Shown here: positions 29,943 through 38,031 of the stretch, piece by piece
Numbering within the stretch: the first letter of the stretch is position 1
Layout: every line of letters begins with the position of its first letter
From: Microbulbifer mangrovi
Lineage (GTDB): Bacteria; Pseudomonadota; Gammaproteobacteria; Pseudomonadales; Cellvibrionaceae
Assembly: GCF_002009015.1 (NCBI RefSeq)
Contig: NZ_LZDE01000342.1
Span: 1-64,000 of the forward strand
Length of the DNA stretch: 64,000 nucleotides
Reading direction: 5' to 3'
Position numbers and translations under genes: made by a program
Notes under the pieces: generated by a model
The model's input: the letters and a program-made list of their open reading frames with translations, nothing else
Databases searched by the model: none
What the model was told of the DNA's origin: nothing

Positions 29943-31013
29943 TCAGCTGACCACGGCATCCCGCAATACCAGCGTTCCAGCGTCACCATCCAGTTCGGCC
30001 ATCGCACCCACTGGTACCGTGGTCTGGTCTTCCACATGCCCTATCATCAGGCCTCGCACAACCGGTACACCGAGCTCCCCAGTACGTTCGCGAAGCACAT
30101 GCTCCATACTGAATGTATTGCCGCTGGTTTCAGCATCAGTGAACTTGCCAAATACTATACCAGCCACCTGCTGCAACTTTCCGGCGAGCCACAGTTGGGT
30201 AAGCATCCGGTCCACGCGATACGGGGCCTCGCCGACGTCCTCCAGAAACAGTATTTTCCCGCGATAATCTGGTTCAAAGGGCGTGCCCACTAGGCTCGCC
30301 ATCAGCGACAGATTGCCACCGATCAACCGACCGCGGGCGCGGCCGCCGGTAAAGCGGGTAATTCGGTTGCGTTTCTCCACCCTGCCAGGAGCGGTCTCGA
30401 AGGGCGGCGGAGTGCCCAGCGGTACCGGGCGCTCCCCGTGCACCAGCACCTTCTGGTACTCGGCCAGGGTGTATTCGGTAAAGTTCTGCGCGGCGATCGG
30501 TCCATGAAACGTAACCACGCCACTTCGGTGGTAGATGGCATTCAGCAACGCGGTAATGTCGCTATACCCGAGCAACACTTTCGGATTATTGCGTATCAGC
30601 TGGTAGTCCAGCATTGGCAGGATGCGCGGCGTGCCGTAACCACCGCGCAGGCAGAAAACCGCATCCACGTCCCTGTCCGCAAACATACGGTTGAAGTCCT
30701 CTGCCCGGGCTGAATCGGGGCCCGCCAGATACTGGGTACGGCGATACAGGTGCTGGCCCTCTTTGACTTCAAAGCCCAGTGAACGCACAACATCACCGGC
30801 AAAACGGATATCTTCGTCTTCCCAGGCATTACTGGCCGGTGTCACAAGGCCTACCGTCATGCCTTTTTTTAACCGCTTCGGACGCCGCAGGTCGGCATCT
30901 CCGCCACTGAAGCCTGAGGAGGCCAAACTTTGGTTGCCACTGGCTACACCGGCAGCTGCTGCCCCCAACAGGGGAGCTGACATCAAGGATTGAATTAGCG
31001 TACGTCGCCGCAT
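29943..31013 (-). CDS. LD-carboxypeptidase (LdcA, peptidase S66) with export signal
   Basis: Removes the terminal D-Ala from tetrapeptide stems. The S66 triad is visible: Ser151 in GYSDITALL, Glu258 in FLEDVGEAPYRVDR and His326 in IGHVEDQTTVPVG. FCLRGGYGTPRIL is the nucleophile-elbow region. Unlike E. coli LdcA, which is cytoplasmic, this 356-residue protein begins MRRRTLIQSLMSAPLLGAAA, a Tat-like signal (RRTLIQ) followed by a small-residue hydrophobic stretch. CAGGAG is six bases before the ATG. It is 51 bp downstream of the serine-hydrolase gene and upstream of nhaC on the same strand. It probably acts in the periplasm on muropeptides before uptake. Confidence 0.93.
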   Translation of the reverse strand: MRRRTLIQSLMSAPLLGAAAAGVASGNQSLASSGFSGGDADLRRPKRLKKGMTVGLVTPASNAWEDEDIRFAGDVVRSLGFEVKEGQHLYRRTQYLAGPDSARAEDFNRMFADRDVDAVFCLRGGYGTPRILPMLDYQLIRNNPKVLLGYSDITALLNAIYHRSGVVTFHGPIAAQNFTEYTLAEYQKVLVHGERPVPLGTPPPFETAPGRVEKRNRITRFTGGRARGRLIGGNLSLMASLVGTPFEPDYRGKILFLEDVGEAPYRVDRMLTQLWLAGKLQQVAGIVFGKFTDAETSGNTFSMEHVLRERTGELGVPVVRGLMIGHVEDQTTVPVGAMAELDGDAGTLVLRDAVVS

Positions 31014-31064
31014 GACAGACTCCTGGAACTGATCAATTTATTGTTTTCAAACGCGGTTATCGCA

Positions 31065-32657
31065 CTAGTGACTGCTGACAGTCTCTACCCGCACGGCTTC
31101 GGCCACCTTTTCAAAACGCAGATCGTGAAAATCGTAACTGAAGTCTGTGCCGCGCGACTTCGCTTGCATAGAGAGCAACAAAACACCGGCTTCGCTGCGG
31201 TCGGCAACCACCCAGGCATCCGCATTGAGACTGCGGTCGTCCCAGTGCAGCGCCCACACGCCGTCACTGGCGGCCGTCAATGTACCGGTCAGGCGAGGCG
31301 ATTTGAGCGCACGCCAGCGCAGCTTGCCGTTTTCCTGGGTTATACCGATATCCCCAAACCACGGGTCGCGATAGAGCCCGGGCAACTCCTCGTTTGCAAC
31401 CGCGCTATAGCCCACCGGCGCGACCAGCTCTTCCGGTTCCACCGCCTCGGCGGGGGCACCGTAAAGGTCCTGGAAATAGGCCAGCCAGTCCCGCTCAGGC
31501 GCCCCCAGATAGGGCTTGAGCAAGCCATAGATCAGTGCCTGGCGCGCGGCGCCAGCGCTGCGGTTCATCAGTACCACCAGTGCCAGCTCCTCTTCCGGCA
31601 CTATCGCTGCCCAGGCGTACATACCGGACAGGGAACCGGTGTGATGAATCACTTTTTTCCCGTGCATATCCTGCACCCGCCATCCCAGGGCATAGGCGTA
31701 AAAATGCCCTCCGTCGCGCTCCGCACGCTGGTTGGAAAATGGCATCAGGGTTTCCGGACGCCACAAGCGGTCGCGGGTTTGCTCAGTGAACAAACGCTCG
31801 CCGCTTTCCAGTTCACCACCATTCAGCAAAACGCGCAGCCACGTCAGCATATCCCCGGCGCTGCAATGCATACCGCCGGCCGCAGCGAGCACGATGGGGT
31901 CATAACCGGCAAGATTGGGGGTATCCACCACCATGCCAATATCTTCGAGCCGATGGGGGTCAGCCAGATTGCCGCGGGCATCAGCGGGCACCGGTCCGGC
32001 ATAGCAGTTTTCCAGGTCCATGGGGGCAAGCAGGCGCTGCTGTACAAATGCCTCGTAGGACATGCCGGAAATTTCTGCGATCAGCTCACCGGCCACGATA
32101 TACAGCAAGTTGTCATAGGCGTAGTCCGCGCGAAAACCGCGGGTAACAGGGAGATGCGCCAGCCCATTCATGACATCGGCGCGTGTGTATGCGTTGGGTT
32201 GCGGCCACAGCATCAGGTCACCGGCGCCGGGGCCTAACCCTGAGCGATGTGTCAGCAGGTCCACCACGCGGAACTCATTGCTGATCCAGGGATCCCCGAA
32301 GCGAAATTGCGGGAGGTAATCCACCACACGCCCTTCCCATTCCAGCTTGCCCTCCTCCACCAGCAGCCCCAGAGCCGCGGTGGTAAACGCTTTGGTGGTG
32401 GATGCCAGCTTGAACAGGGTCTGCCCATCGACCGATTTGGGGCTATCCACATTCGTAACGCCAAATCCACGCAGCAATACGGGCTCGCCCTTGTGCCAGA
32501 TCGCCACAGCAGCACCGGGCACCTGCTCCTGCTCCAGCACGCGTTCTATGTATGCTTCGGGGTCATGTTGACTCCAGGGCTCCGGCTGGCAACCCGCGGC
32601 AAGCGCCATGCCGAGTATGCAGGAAATACGGGCGGCGGTTGCGGTGAAGTGTTTCAT
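31065..32657 (-). CDS. Lipoprotein serine hydrolase, class C beta-lactamase/DD-peptidase family
   Basis: Exported 530-residue hydrolase. A lipoprotein signal ends in LAAGC (C23). The penicillin-binding fold motifs are STTK (S86, K89), YDN (Y181, N183) and a HTG triad around residue 325 (VIHHTGSLSGMYAW). A C-terminal beta-domain of about 100 residues (PEELVAPVGYS onward) resembles the DUF3471-type tail found on many such proteins. Relatives include AmpH/EstB-like D,D- or D,L-peptidases and esterases. Within this locus a D-Ala-releasing peptidase is likely. GGAGG is 14 bases before the ATG. It would be the first gene of a nine-gene minus-strand unit ending with glcF. Confidence 0.9.
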   Translation of the reverse strand: MKHFTATAARISCILGMALAAGCQPEPWSQHDPEAYIERVLEQEQVPGAAVAIWHKGEPVLLRGFGVTNVDSPKSVDGQTLFKLASTTKAFTTAALGLLVEEGKLEWEGRVVDYLPQFRFGDPWISNEFRVVDLLTHRSGLGPGAGDLMLWPQPNAYTRADVMNGLAHLPVTRGFRADYAYDNLLYIVAGELIAEISGMSYEAFVQQRLLAPMDLENCYAGPVPADARGNLADPHRLEDIGMVVDTPNLAGYDPIVLAAAGGMHCSAGDMLTWLRVLLNGGELESGERLFTEQTRDRLWRPETLMPFSNQRAERDGGHFYAYALGWRVQDMHGKKVIHHTGSLSGMYAWAAIVPEEELALVVLMNRSAGAARQALIYGLLKPYLGAPERDWLAYFQDLYGAPAEAVEPEELVAPVGYSAVANEELPGLYRDPWFGDIGITQENGKLRWRALKSPRLTGTLTAASDGVWALHWDDRSLNADAWVVADRSEAGVLLLSMQAKSRGTDFSYDFHDLRFEKVAEAVRVETVSSH

Positions 32658-32721
32658 ATAGCCAGAGCCTCCTTAAAAGTGCGCGGAATGCGGAATGTGC
32701 TCTTGACGCAGCAAACGCATC

Positions 32722-32769
32722 AGAATAATTTATCAATCATGGATTTTTAAGTAAATAATAAATTATTCC
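32722..32769. promoter_or_regulatory. Tandem palindrome between divergent hydrolase and transglutaminase genes
   Basis: ATAATA-AAT-TATTCC at 32755-32769 matches 10 of 12 arm positions. AGAATA-ATT-TATCAA at 32722-32736 matches 8 of 12. They are 33 bp apart, in the 157-bp region between two divergent peptidoglycan-related genes, 46-65 bp from the nearer starts. One site pair could therefore control both the nine-gene minus operon and the plus-strand gene. Confidence 0.6.
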
Positions 32770-32814
32770 GAATCGACGGATACCCCAAACCGTTACCGTG
32801 TCGGCTCGCAATCA

Positions 32815-34341
32815 ATGGAGTGCACCTTGGCCCTGAAAAATCCCTATCGCACAAACCAACCAAGCCGCCCGTGCCTGACTGTAACACTGCTGGCTGGCAC
32901 TCTCTTTGCCGCACCACTATCAATAGCCCAGCAAGCAATGGCACAGCAAAGTGCTCTCGCAGCAATACAGGTTCAGGTTGATCAAGGTCATTATCAGCAA
33001 GCCAAACTGGATATCCGTGCAATGCAGGAAAAGGAACCGGCAACCGCAGACAGCGCCGCACTCGCCTTTGAGGCCGAGCGCATGCGCCGTATCGAGATGG
33101 AATTCACGATCCCACCAGAGCAATTACTGGCTTCCATCCAGCGCTACATTCCGGACGCCACAGAAAACGATATAACACACTGGGACGAGGCCGGACTGCT
33201 GGAATACAAAACCATCAACGGCAAGCGACGCTATTTCAATAAAGCGGCCTATAACCTGGTTCACATTTCAGCTGAAGCCGCAGCGCGCACCGCGGACTAC
33301 CGGCGCTTCACAGACAAGGCCCCGCTATACCAATTGCACCCGCACCACACCGCGGTCATCGAGACACACGATGACGATGCTGCGCCCCTGCGCCAGCGCC
33401 TTGCCATCACCTACTCCCTCACAGTGGATGCAGATACCGTACCCGACGGAGAAATGGTGCGAGCCTGGCTACCCTTTCCGCAGGAACTGCCCGAGCGCCA
33501 GGAAAATATCGCACTACTGAATAGCTCCCCCACAGATTTCACGCTGGCGCCGGCAGGGACACCGCAACGCACCATTTATTTCGAGCAGGCTGCCCGCGCA
33601 GGAACACCCACCCGCTTTTCGGTGGAATACGCGTTTGACAGCCTGTCCCGATATTTCAAGCTTGAGCCAGCAAAAACTGCGCCTGTGGACGTTGCTTCTG
33701 GGAACCATAAAAAGCTCGCGCCATTTCTTGCAGAGCGAACACCGCACATCCAGTTCACTCCCGAACTGCGCGCCCTGTCGAAACGCATTGTGGGCGACGA
33801 GACCAACCCTTATCGCATTGCCCAGAAGCTCTTTGCCTACGTCGATGAGATTCCCTGGGCCGGCGCCCGCGAATATTCCACCATCCGCAATATCAGTCAG
33901 TACGCCGCCCATGCCGGTCACGCGGACTGCGGCCAGCAGACGCTTTTACTGATTACGCTGATGCGCATGAATGGCATCCCCGCGCGCTGGCAGTCCGGTT
34001 GGGAATTCTCTCCCGCAAGTTTCGACACCATGCATGACTGGGGCGAGTTTTATCTGGCGCCCTACGGATGGATGCCGATGGACGTCACCCACGGCCTGCT
34101 GGACAGCGAAAACGAAGCAGAGCGCTGGTTCTACCTCGGCGGCCTGGACAGTTACCGACTGATATTCAACACCGACTACAGCCGCCCGCTGGTGCCGGCC
34201 AAACAACACTTCCGTTCGGAAACGGTCGACAGCCAGCGAGGTGAGGTAGAGTGGCGCGGTGGCAACCTGTACTTTGATCAGTGGGACTACGAGATGCAGT
34301 GGGAGCTGGTAAAAACCAGCGGAGATAAACCACGGCGCTAA
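32815..34341 (+). CDS. Exported transglutaminase-like protein
   Basis: 508-residue secreted protein of the transglutaminase-like (cysteine peptidase) fold. After a signal peptide (LTVTLLAGTLFAAPLSIAQQ) there is a helical segment rich in Ala/Gln/Glu, a beta domain around residues 195-290, and the catalytic core. Cys372 in HADCGQQT, His407 in TMHDWGEFYL and Asp423 in MPMDVTHG form the triad. Such proteins can be amidases or peptidases as well as cross-linkers. A muropeptide-cleaving role is suggested by the setting only. ATG 32815 lacks a clear ribosome site; an in-frame TTG at 32827 has GGAG six bases upstream and may be the true start. It is divergent from the serine hydrolase. Confidence 0.85.
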   Translation: MECTLALKNPYRTNQPSRPCLTVTLLAGTLFAAPLSIAQQAMAQQSALAAIQVQVDQGHYQQAKLDIRAMQEKEPATADSAALAFEAERMRRIEMEFTIPPEQLLASIQRYIPDATENDITHWDEAGLLEYKTINGKRRYFNKAAYNLVHISAEAAARTADYRRFTDKAPLYQLHPHHTAVIETHDDDAAPLRQRLAITYSLTVDADTVPDGEMVRAWLPFPQELPERQENIALLNSSPTDFTLAPAGTPQRTIYFEQAARAGTPTRFSVEYAFDSLSRYFKLEPAKTAPVDVASGNHKKLAPFLAERTPHIQFTPELRALSKRIVGDETNPYRIAQKLFAYVDEIPWAGAREYSTIRNISQYAAHAGHADCGQQTLLLITLMRMNGIPARWQSGWEFSPASFDTMHDWGEFYLAPYGWMPMDVTHGLLDSENEAERWFYLGGLDSYRLIFNTDYSRPLVPAKQHFRSETVDSQRGEVEWRGGNLYFDQWDYEMQWELVKTSGDKPRR

Positions 34342-34344
34342 ATA

Positions 34345-34380
34345 AAAAGGCCACCGGACATCGCCCGGTGGCCTTTTTTG
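34345..34380. terminator. Bidirectional terminator
   Basis: GGCCACCGG and CCGGTGGCC form a perfect 9-bp stem with a 7-base loop, flanked by a run of A on the left and six T on the right. It therefore serves both the plus-strand transglutaminase gene and the minus-strand operon that ends at 34426. Confidence 0.93.
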
Positions 34381-34425
34381 GACAGGCTAACGCCCGACGC
34401 CAATCACATTTTTCAAGCAGACATC

Positions 34426-35211
34426 TTACTGCGGGCTCTCCAGAAGACCGCTCACCAGTGCCTCAATCACATGCAGCTGGGCCGAACGGAACAACAAGCG
34501 CTGAAGCGCCTCTTCATCTTCCGAGGGCACTACATACAAGCGAATATCCGAATGGATACTGGCAGCATTGTAGTTATAGCGGGTCAGGCTCAACACCTTG
34601 ACACCATGCTCCCGCGCACGATTCGCCACCTCTACCAGCGATTCCTCACCACCAAAATCACACAGAATACACAGTAGATCGTCATCGCGCAGAGAATCGG
34701 CAATACGCTGCTGCAGCTGTCCACCCTCATCGAACACCGCCCAACAGCCGAGTTCGAGTAGTTGATGGGTGAGGTAACGCGCGACCGATACCGAGCCGGG
34801 GCAAGCGGAAATCTGTATACAGCGGGCATCGCGGATTGCGCTGATTGCTGCGGCCAGCTGTTCCGCCTCATTGATACTGACGGTATTCTCCAGTACCTCC
34901 AGCTTTTTTTGCCCAAGGGTACTGAGCGGGCTATCGGACTGCGAAAAGTGCCTGGCCTTTTCCTCATCAGCCGCCATCCCGGCACCGGCGTACGACTCGT
35001 AAACCGCCAGCTTCAGGCTCGGATAGCCCCGATAGCCCAGCTTCTGCGAAAACTTGACCACACTGGACTGACTGACGCCCACTGCATCCGCTAACTGGGA
35101 AGACGAGTAGTCGCGCAATAACTGCGTATTATCCAGAATAAAGTCCGCGAGCTTGCGCTCATTTACCGACATCTGGTCGCGCATCGCGCGCATTTTCAAA
35201 AGACAGGTCAT
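34426..35211 (-). CDS. RpiR-family regulator (HTH plus SIS domain), second copy
   Basis: 261-residue RpiR regulator. Its DNA-binding segment, VGVSQSSVVKFSQKLGYRGY, is identical to that of the regulator at 14551-15399. The SIS domain is quite different (IQISACPGSVSVARYLTHQL, AVFDEGGQLQQRIADSL), so it probably senses another ligand while reading the same operator. It is the last gene of an operon with the NlpC/P60 lipoprotein and the dipeptide epimerase. ATG 35211 or GTG 35226 could be the start; neither has an ideal ribosome site. The effector may be a product of stem-peptide breakdown or a phosphosugar; the sequence does not say. Confidence 0.9.
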   Translation of the reverse strand: MTCLLKMRAMRDQMSVNERKLADFILDNTQLLRDYSSSQLADAVGVSQSSVVKFSQKLGYRGYPSLKLAVYESYAGAGMAADEEKARHFSQSDSPLSTLGQKKLEVLENTVSINEAEQLAAAISAIRDARCIQISACPGSVSVARYLTHQLLELGCWAVFDEGGQLQQRIADSLRDDDLLCILCDFGGEESLVEVANRAREHGVKVLSLTRYNYNAASIHSDIRLYVVPSEDEEALQRLLFRSAQLHVIEALVSGLLESPQ

Positions 35212-35244
35212 GGGGTGCGTTATCACTCCGCGTCACGCCGGCCA

Positions 35245-36339
35245 TCAGGCCAACAGCTGCAAGCCCTCGATTTTTTCAATACCGAGGCCCGGGGTTTCAT
35301 TCAGAATGATATCCGCATCCTTGTAGGACGCGCCACCGACCACGGGGTCAAATTTGCACAGGGATGGCACATCCAGGTCCAACTTGGACACTACCGGGGC
35401 CTTGGCGGCCGCCACATGCGCCGCTGCGGAAACGCCGATGCTCGTTTCCAGCATACAGCCCACCATACATTCCACGTCGTGCAGGTCCGCGATATCGGCA
35501 ATCTTCAGCGCATTGGAAATACCGCCGGTCTTCATCAGTTTGATATTGATGATGTCAGCCGCCCGCTGGTCGATGACCTTCATCACTTCCTGCGGCCCGA
35601 AAACGCTTTCATCGGCCATAATCGGCGTTCTGACGCGTTCCGCGATATAGCGCATCCCCTCAAGATTGTTCGCCTTGACCGGCTGCTCCACGAGCTCAAG
35701 CAGCACCCCCGCCTCTTCCAGGCCACGAATGGCGAGCACCGCCTGTTTCGGGCTCCAGCCTTGATTCGCGTCCAGACGCAGCAAGGCGCGCCCTTTTACT
35801 GCCGCGTACACCGCTCTGATTCGCTCGATATCCAGGCCGATATCTTTACCTACCTTGAGTTTCAGGATCTCAAAGCCTCGCTCCACCGCACTTTCAGCAT
35901 CTGCCACCATCTTTTCGATATAGTCGACACTGATGGTGATATCGGTGGTAAGGCTGTTTTCACCACCGCCGAGGATTCGATAGAGCGGTGTTTTATAGCT
36001 CTGCGCAAACAGGTCAAACAAAGCGATCTCCACCGCCGCTTTGGCACTGGTGTTATTGATCATTGCCCCCTGAATCTGGCGAGTGAGACGATTCAGGTCT
36101 GCCACGTCGCGCTCCAACAGCAATGGGGTAAACACCGTGCGTACAGCCTCGATCACCGAGCCGTGAGTATCACCGGTAATCACCGCGGTAGCCGGGGCGT
36201 TGCCGAAGCCAACGTGTCCCGTGTCGGTCTCCAGCATAACCACCACATCCTCGACAGCATCGACGGTTCTCAATGCGGTTTTGAACGGGGTTACCAGAGG
36301 AACCCGCAGCATGCCCAGCTTTACGTCTACGATTTTCAT
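35245..36339 (-). CDS. Dipeptide epimerase (L-Ala-D/L-Glu epimerase, enolase superfamily)
   Basis: Converts L-Ala-D-Glu from the stem peptide to L-Ala-L-Glu so that it can be hydrolysed and used. 364 residues. The two-base active site is visible: K160-L-K162 (EILKLKVGKD) on one side and K267 (NIKLMKTGG) on the other. Metal ligands are D190 (RLDANQGW), E218 (ELVEQPV) and D243 (MADESV). The DLD pair at 321-323, which holds the substrate amino group in AEE enzymes, is present. It lies 11 bp after the NlpC/P60 gene, the same pairing as ykfB and ykfC of Bacillus subtilis. Cytoplasmic. Confidence 0.93.
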   Translation of the reverse strand: MKIVDVKLGMLRVPLVTPFKTALRTVDAVEDVVVMLETDTGHVGFGNAPATAVITGDTHGSVIEAVRTVFTPLLLERDVADLNRLTRQIQGAMINNTSAKAAVEIALFDLFAQSYKTPLYRILGGGENSLTTDITISVDYIEKMVADAESAVERGFEILKLKVGKDIGLDIERIRAVYAAVKGRALLRLDANQGWSPKQAVLAIRGLEEAGVLLELVEQPVKANNLEGMRYIAERVRTPIMADESVFGPQEVMKVIDQRAADIINIKLMKTGGISNALKIADIADLHDVECMVGCMLETSIGVSAAAHVAAAKAPVVSKLDLDVPSLCKFDPVVGGASYKDADIILNETPGLGIEKIEGLQLLA

Positions 36340-36350
36340 GGCAGCACCAA

Positions 36351-37820
36351 TCAGATAATGGTTTTTATGGCATAGATGCCATCGATATAGCTTTTGTCTT
36401 TGCTGAGCCGCATTGGGCTGAGCGGTGTAATGGAAACGCCGGAAAGCGTGCCCCGATACAGAGATTCGTCGCTCTGGTAATAGCTGAGCCCGGTAACATC
36501 GTGGATTACGTAAGGCTCTCCCTCAACCTCGCCGATATACATCATGACGTGTCCGGGAATGTAAATGAGATCGCCGACTCGAAGGGCAGCGAGCGCCTCC
36601 GCTCGCGCCGCGTGATCTTCCGGTGCAAACCGTTTTGTCGGCGCGAAGTCGCTTTTTCCCTGCTGGCCAGAATTACGCGGCATCAGAATACCGAAGGATT
36701 TATACACTTCCCCCACGAACCCCGTGCAATCACGCCCGTTATAATCATGCCCCCAGCCGTAGCGCTCGCCGAGGAACTTGAATGCCTGCTCCAGCACAAG
36801 CGACGGGCGATATTCAAGCAGGCCGGGACTAACGTCCTGGCCACGCCCGATCAAGGTGGGCTCAAATTCCAATCTCCCCTCTGTATCGCGTACCGGCAAT
36901 GCCACAATGTAGCTGGCCTGTGGATTCTGGCCATTCACGTTATGCCCCACATCCGCCGCACTCATCAGTGGCAGTGATACGCCCATATCCAGAACAACTT
37001 CCGAGGTGCGGGGATCTACCGGGTTGTAATTGGTTTTTACCTGCGACCCGGTGACAGTCAATCTCGGGGAGGATTGGTACCATTGATTAATTTTACTGCG
37101 CTCGCCTACCGCCACTGCCCGCTTTGGCAGCCAGGCTGCATAGTGGTAATTCACCGCAAACAACCATTGGCCATCAGCGCTTTCATGCAAAATGGCGAGG
37201 CGCTGGCCGGGGAATACCCCGGTCTCCTGAAAGCGGTCCAGGTCATAGTCTTGCGGGTGCTTCACGACCCGCGTGTCTGTCGGATAGCTGCGCATACTAG
37301 CGCGCTCGACAACCACACCCCAGCGGACAGCTATCTCGTCAGCCAGAGCGGGCCGCTGCACGTTCGCCTCAAGCCCGGCATAGTCACTGTCGGAAAGCTG
37401 ACGTCCGTCAGTAAAGTAACGTGGTGAAGACGCTGGGCGACTCACCTGATCGATCAACGCAACAACATCTGCCTGCGTCATGGTATCCGGGAACTGTTCG
37501 AGATTATGGAGATACTGATCTGTGGAAAGATTTTCCTGATTGAATGCCTGGATTTCGACAGGCTCCATACGGCGAACATCTGAGTGGATGCGCCGCGTCC
37601 AAAACTCCAGTCCTAACATTTCTTCATGCAGATCCGGGACGTCCGTCTGGAAAGTGGGCAACTGCTTTGCACCCGCCTGAACGCCATTATTTTCGGTTGA
37701 AGATACCACCCCGCCGTCATGCGCGCTTCCACATGAGGCGATGGTGATGCACAGCATGCTCGCGATCCAGGTACGAGAGCAGCGCTTCAGATCTGGTAGA
37801 AAACCCAGTGCACAATCCAT
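36351..37820 (-). CDS. Lipoprotein NlpC/P60 endopeptidase (YkfC-like, gamma-D-Glu-DAP type)
   Basis: 489-residue exported peptidase. A lipoprotein signal ends in ITIASC (C30). The middle contains SH3-like segments (RWGVVVERASMRSYP, GQRLAILHESADGQWLFAV) as in YkfC-type enzymes. The NlpC/P60 core is YGWGHDYNGRDCTGF with Cys365, GHVMMYIG with His424 and VIHDVTG with His440. Such enzymes cut between D-Glu and the diamino acid, releasing L-Ala-D-Glu, the substrate of the epimerase encoded 11 bp downstream. The ATG at 37820 has a weak ribosome site. Two palindrome copies lie 34-80 bp upstream. Confidence 0.92.
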   Translation of the reverse strand: MDCALGFLPDLKRCSRTWIASMLCITIASCGSAHDGGVVSSTENNGVQAGAKQLPTFQTDVPDLHEEMLGLEFWTRRIHSDVRRMEPVEIQAFNQENLSTDQYLHNLEQFPDTMTQADVVALIDQVSRPASSPRYFTDGRQLSDSDYAGLEANVQRPALADEIAVRWGVVVERASMRSYPTDTRVVKHPQDYDLDRFQETGVFPGQRLAILHESADGQWLFAVNYHYAAWLPKRAVAVGERSKINQWYQSSPRLTVTGSQVKTNYNPVDPRTSEVVLDMGVSLPLMSAADVGHNVNGQNPQASYIVALPVRDTEGRLEFEPTLIGRGQDVSPGLLEYRPSLVLEQAFKFLGERYGWGHDYNGRDCTGFVGEVYKSFGILMPRNSGQQGKSDFAPTKRFAPEDHAARAEALAALRVGDLIYIPGHVMMYIGEVEGEPYVIHDVTGLSYYQSDESLYRGTLSGVSITPLSPMRLSKDKSYIDGIYAIKTII

Positions 37821-37853
37821 ATTTAGATACGATCAGTTATTTTAATTGGTACC

Positions 37854-37900
37854 TGCATATCTTACTGCAAACCCATATCCAATTACGAATAAATTATTCA
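37854..37900. promoter_or_regulatory. Tandem palindrome upstream of the NlpC-epimerase-rpiR operon
   Basis: CGAATA-AAT-TATTCA at 37886-37900 matches 10 of 12 arm positions of the consensus. A weak copy TGCATA-TCT-TACTGC (8 of 12) lies at 37854-37868, exactly 32 bp away and nearer the gene. The start codon of the NlpC/P60 gene is at 37820. Confidence 0.58.
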
Positions 37901-37964
37901 ATACGAACCAATAAAAATAATTTTATAGTTTTTAAGGTTAGCTTGCCGCTCAAAAGTAACTGAC

Positions 37965-37990
37965 AAAAAAAGCCCCGGCAAAGCCGGGGC
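37965..37990 (-). terminator. Terminator of the Oar-like receptor gene
   Basis: GCCCCGGC-AAA-GCCGGGGC forms a perfect 8-bp stem. On the minus strand it is followed by seven T (A run at 37965-37971), 40 bp after the receptor stop codon. Confidence 0.93.
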
Positions 37991-38031
37991 AAAAAATACG
38001 ATCTAGGAGAGTTTTGTAGAATATTTCCCGA

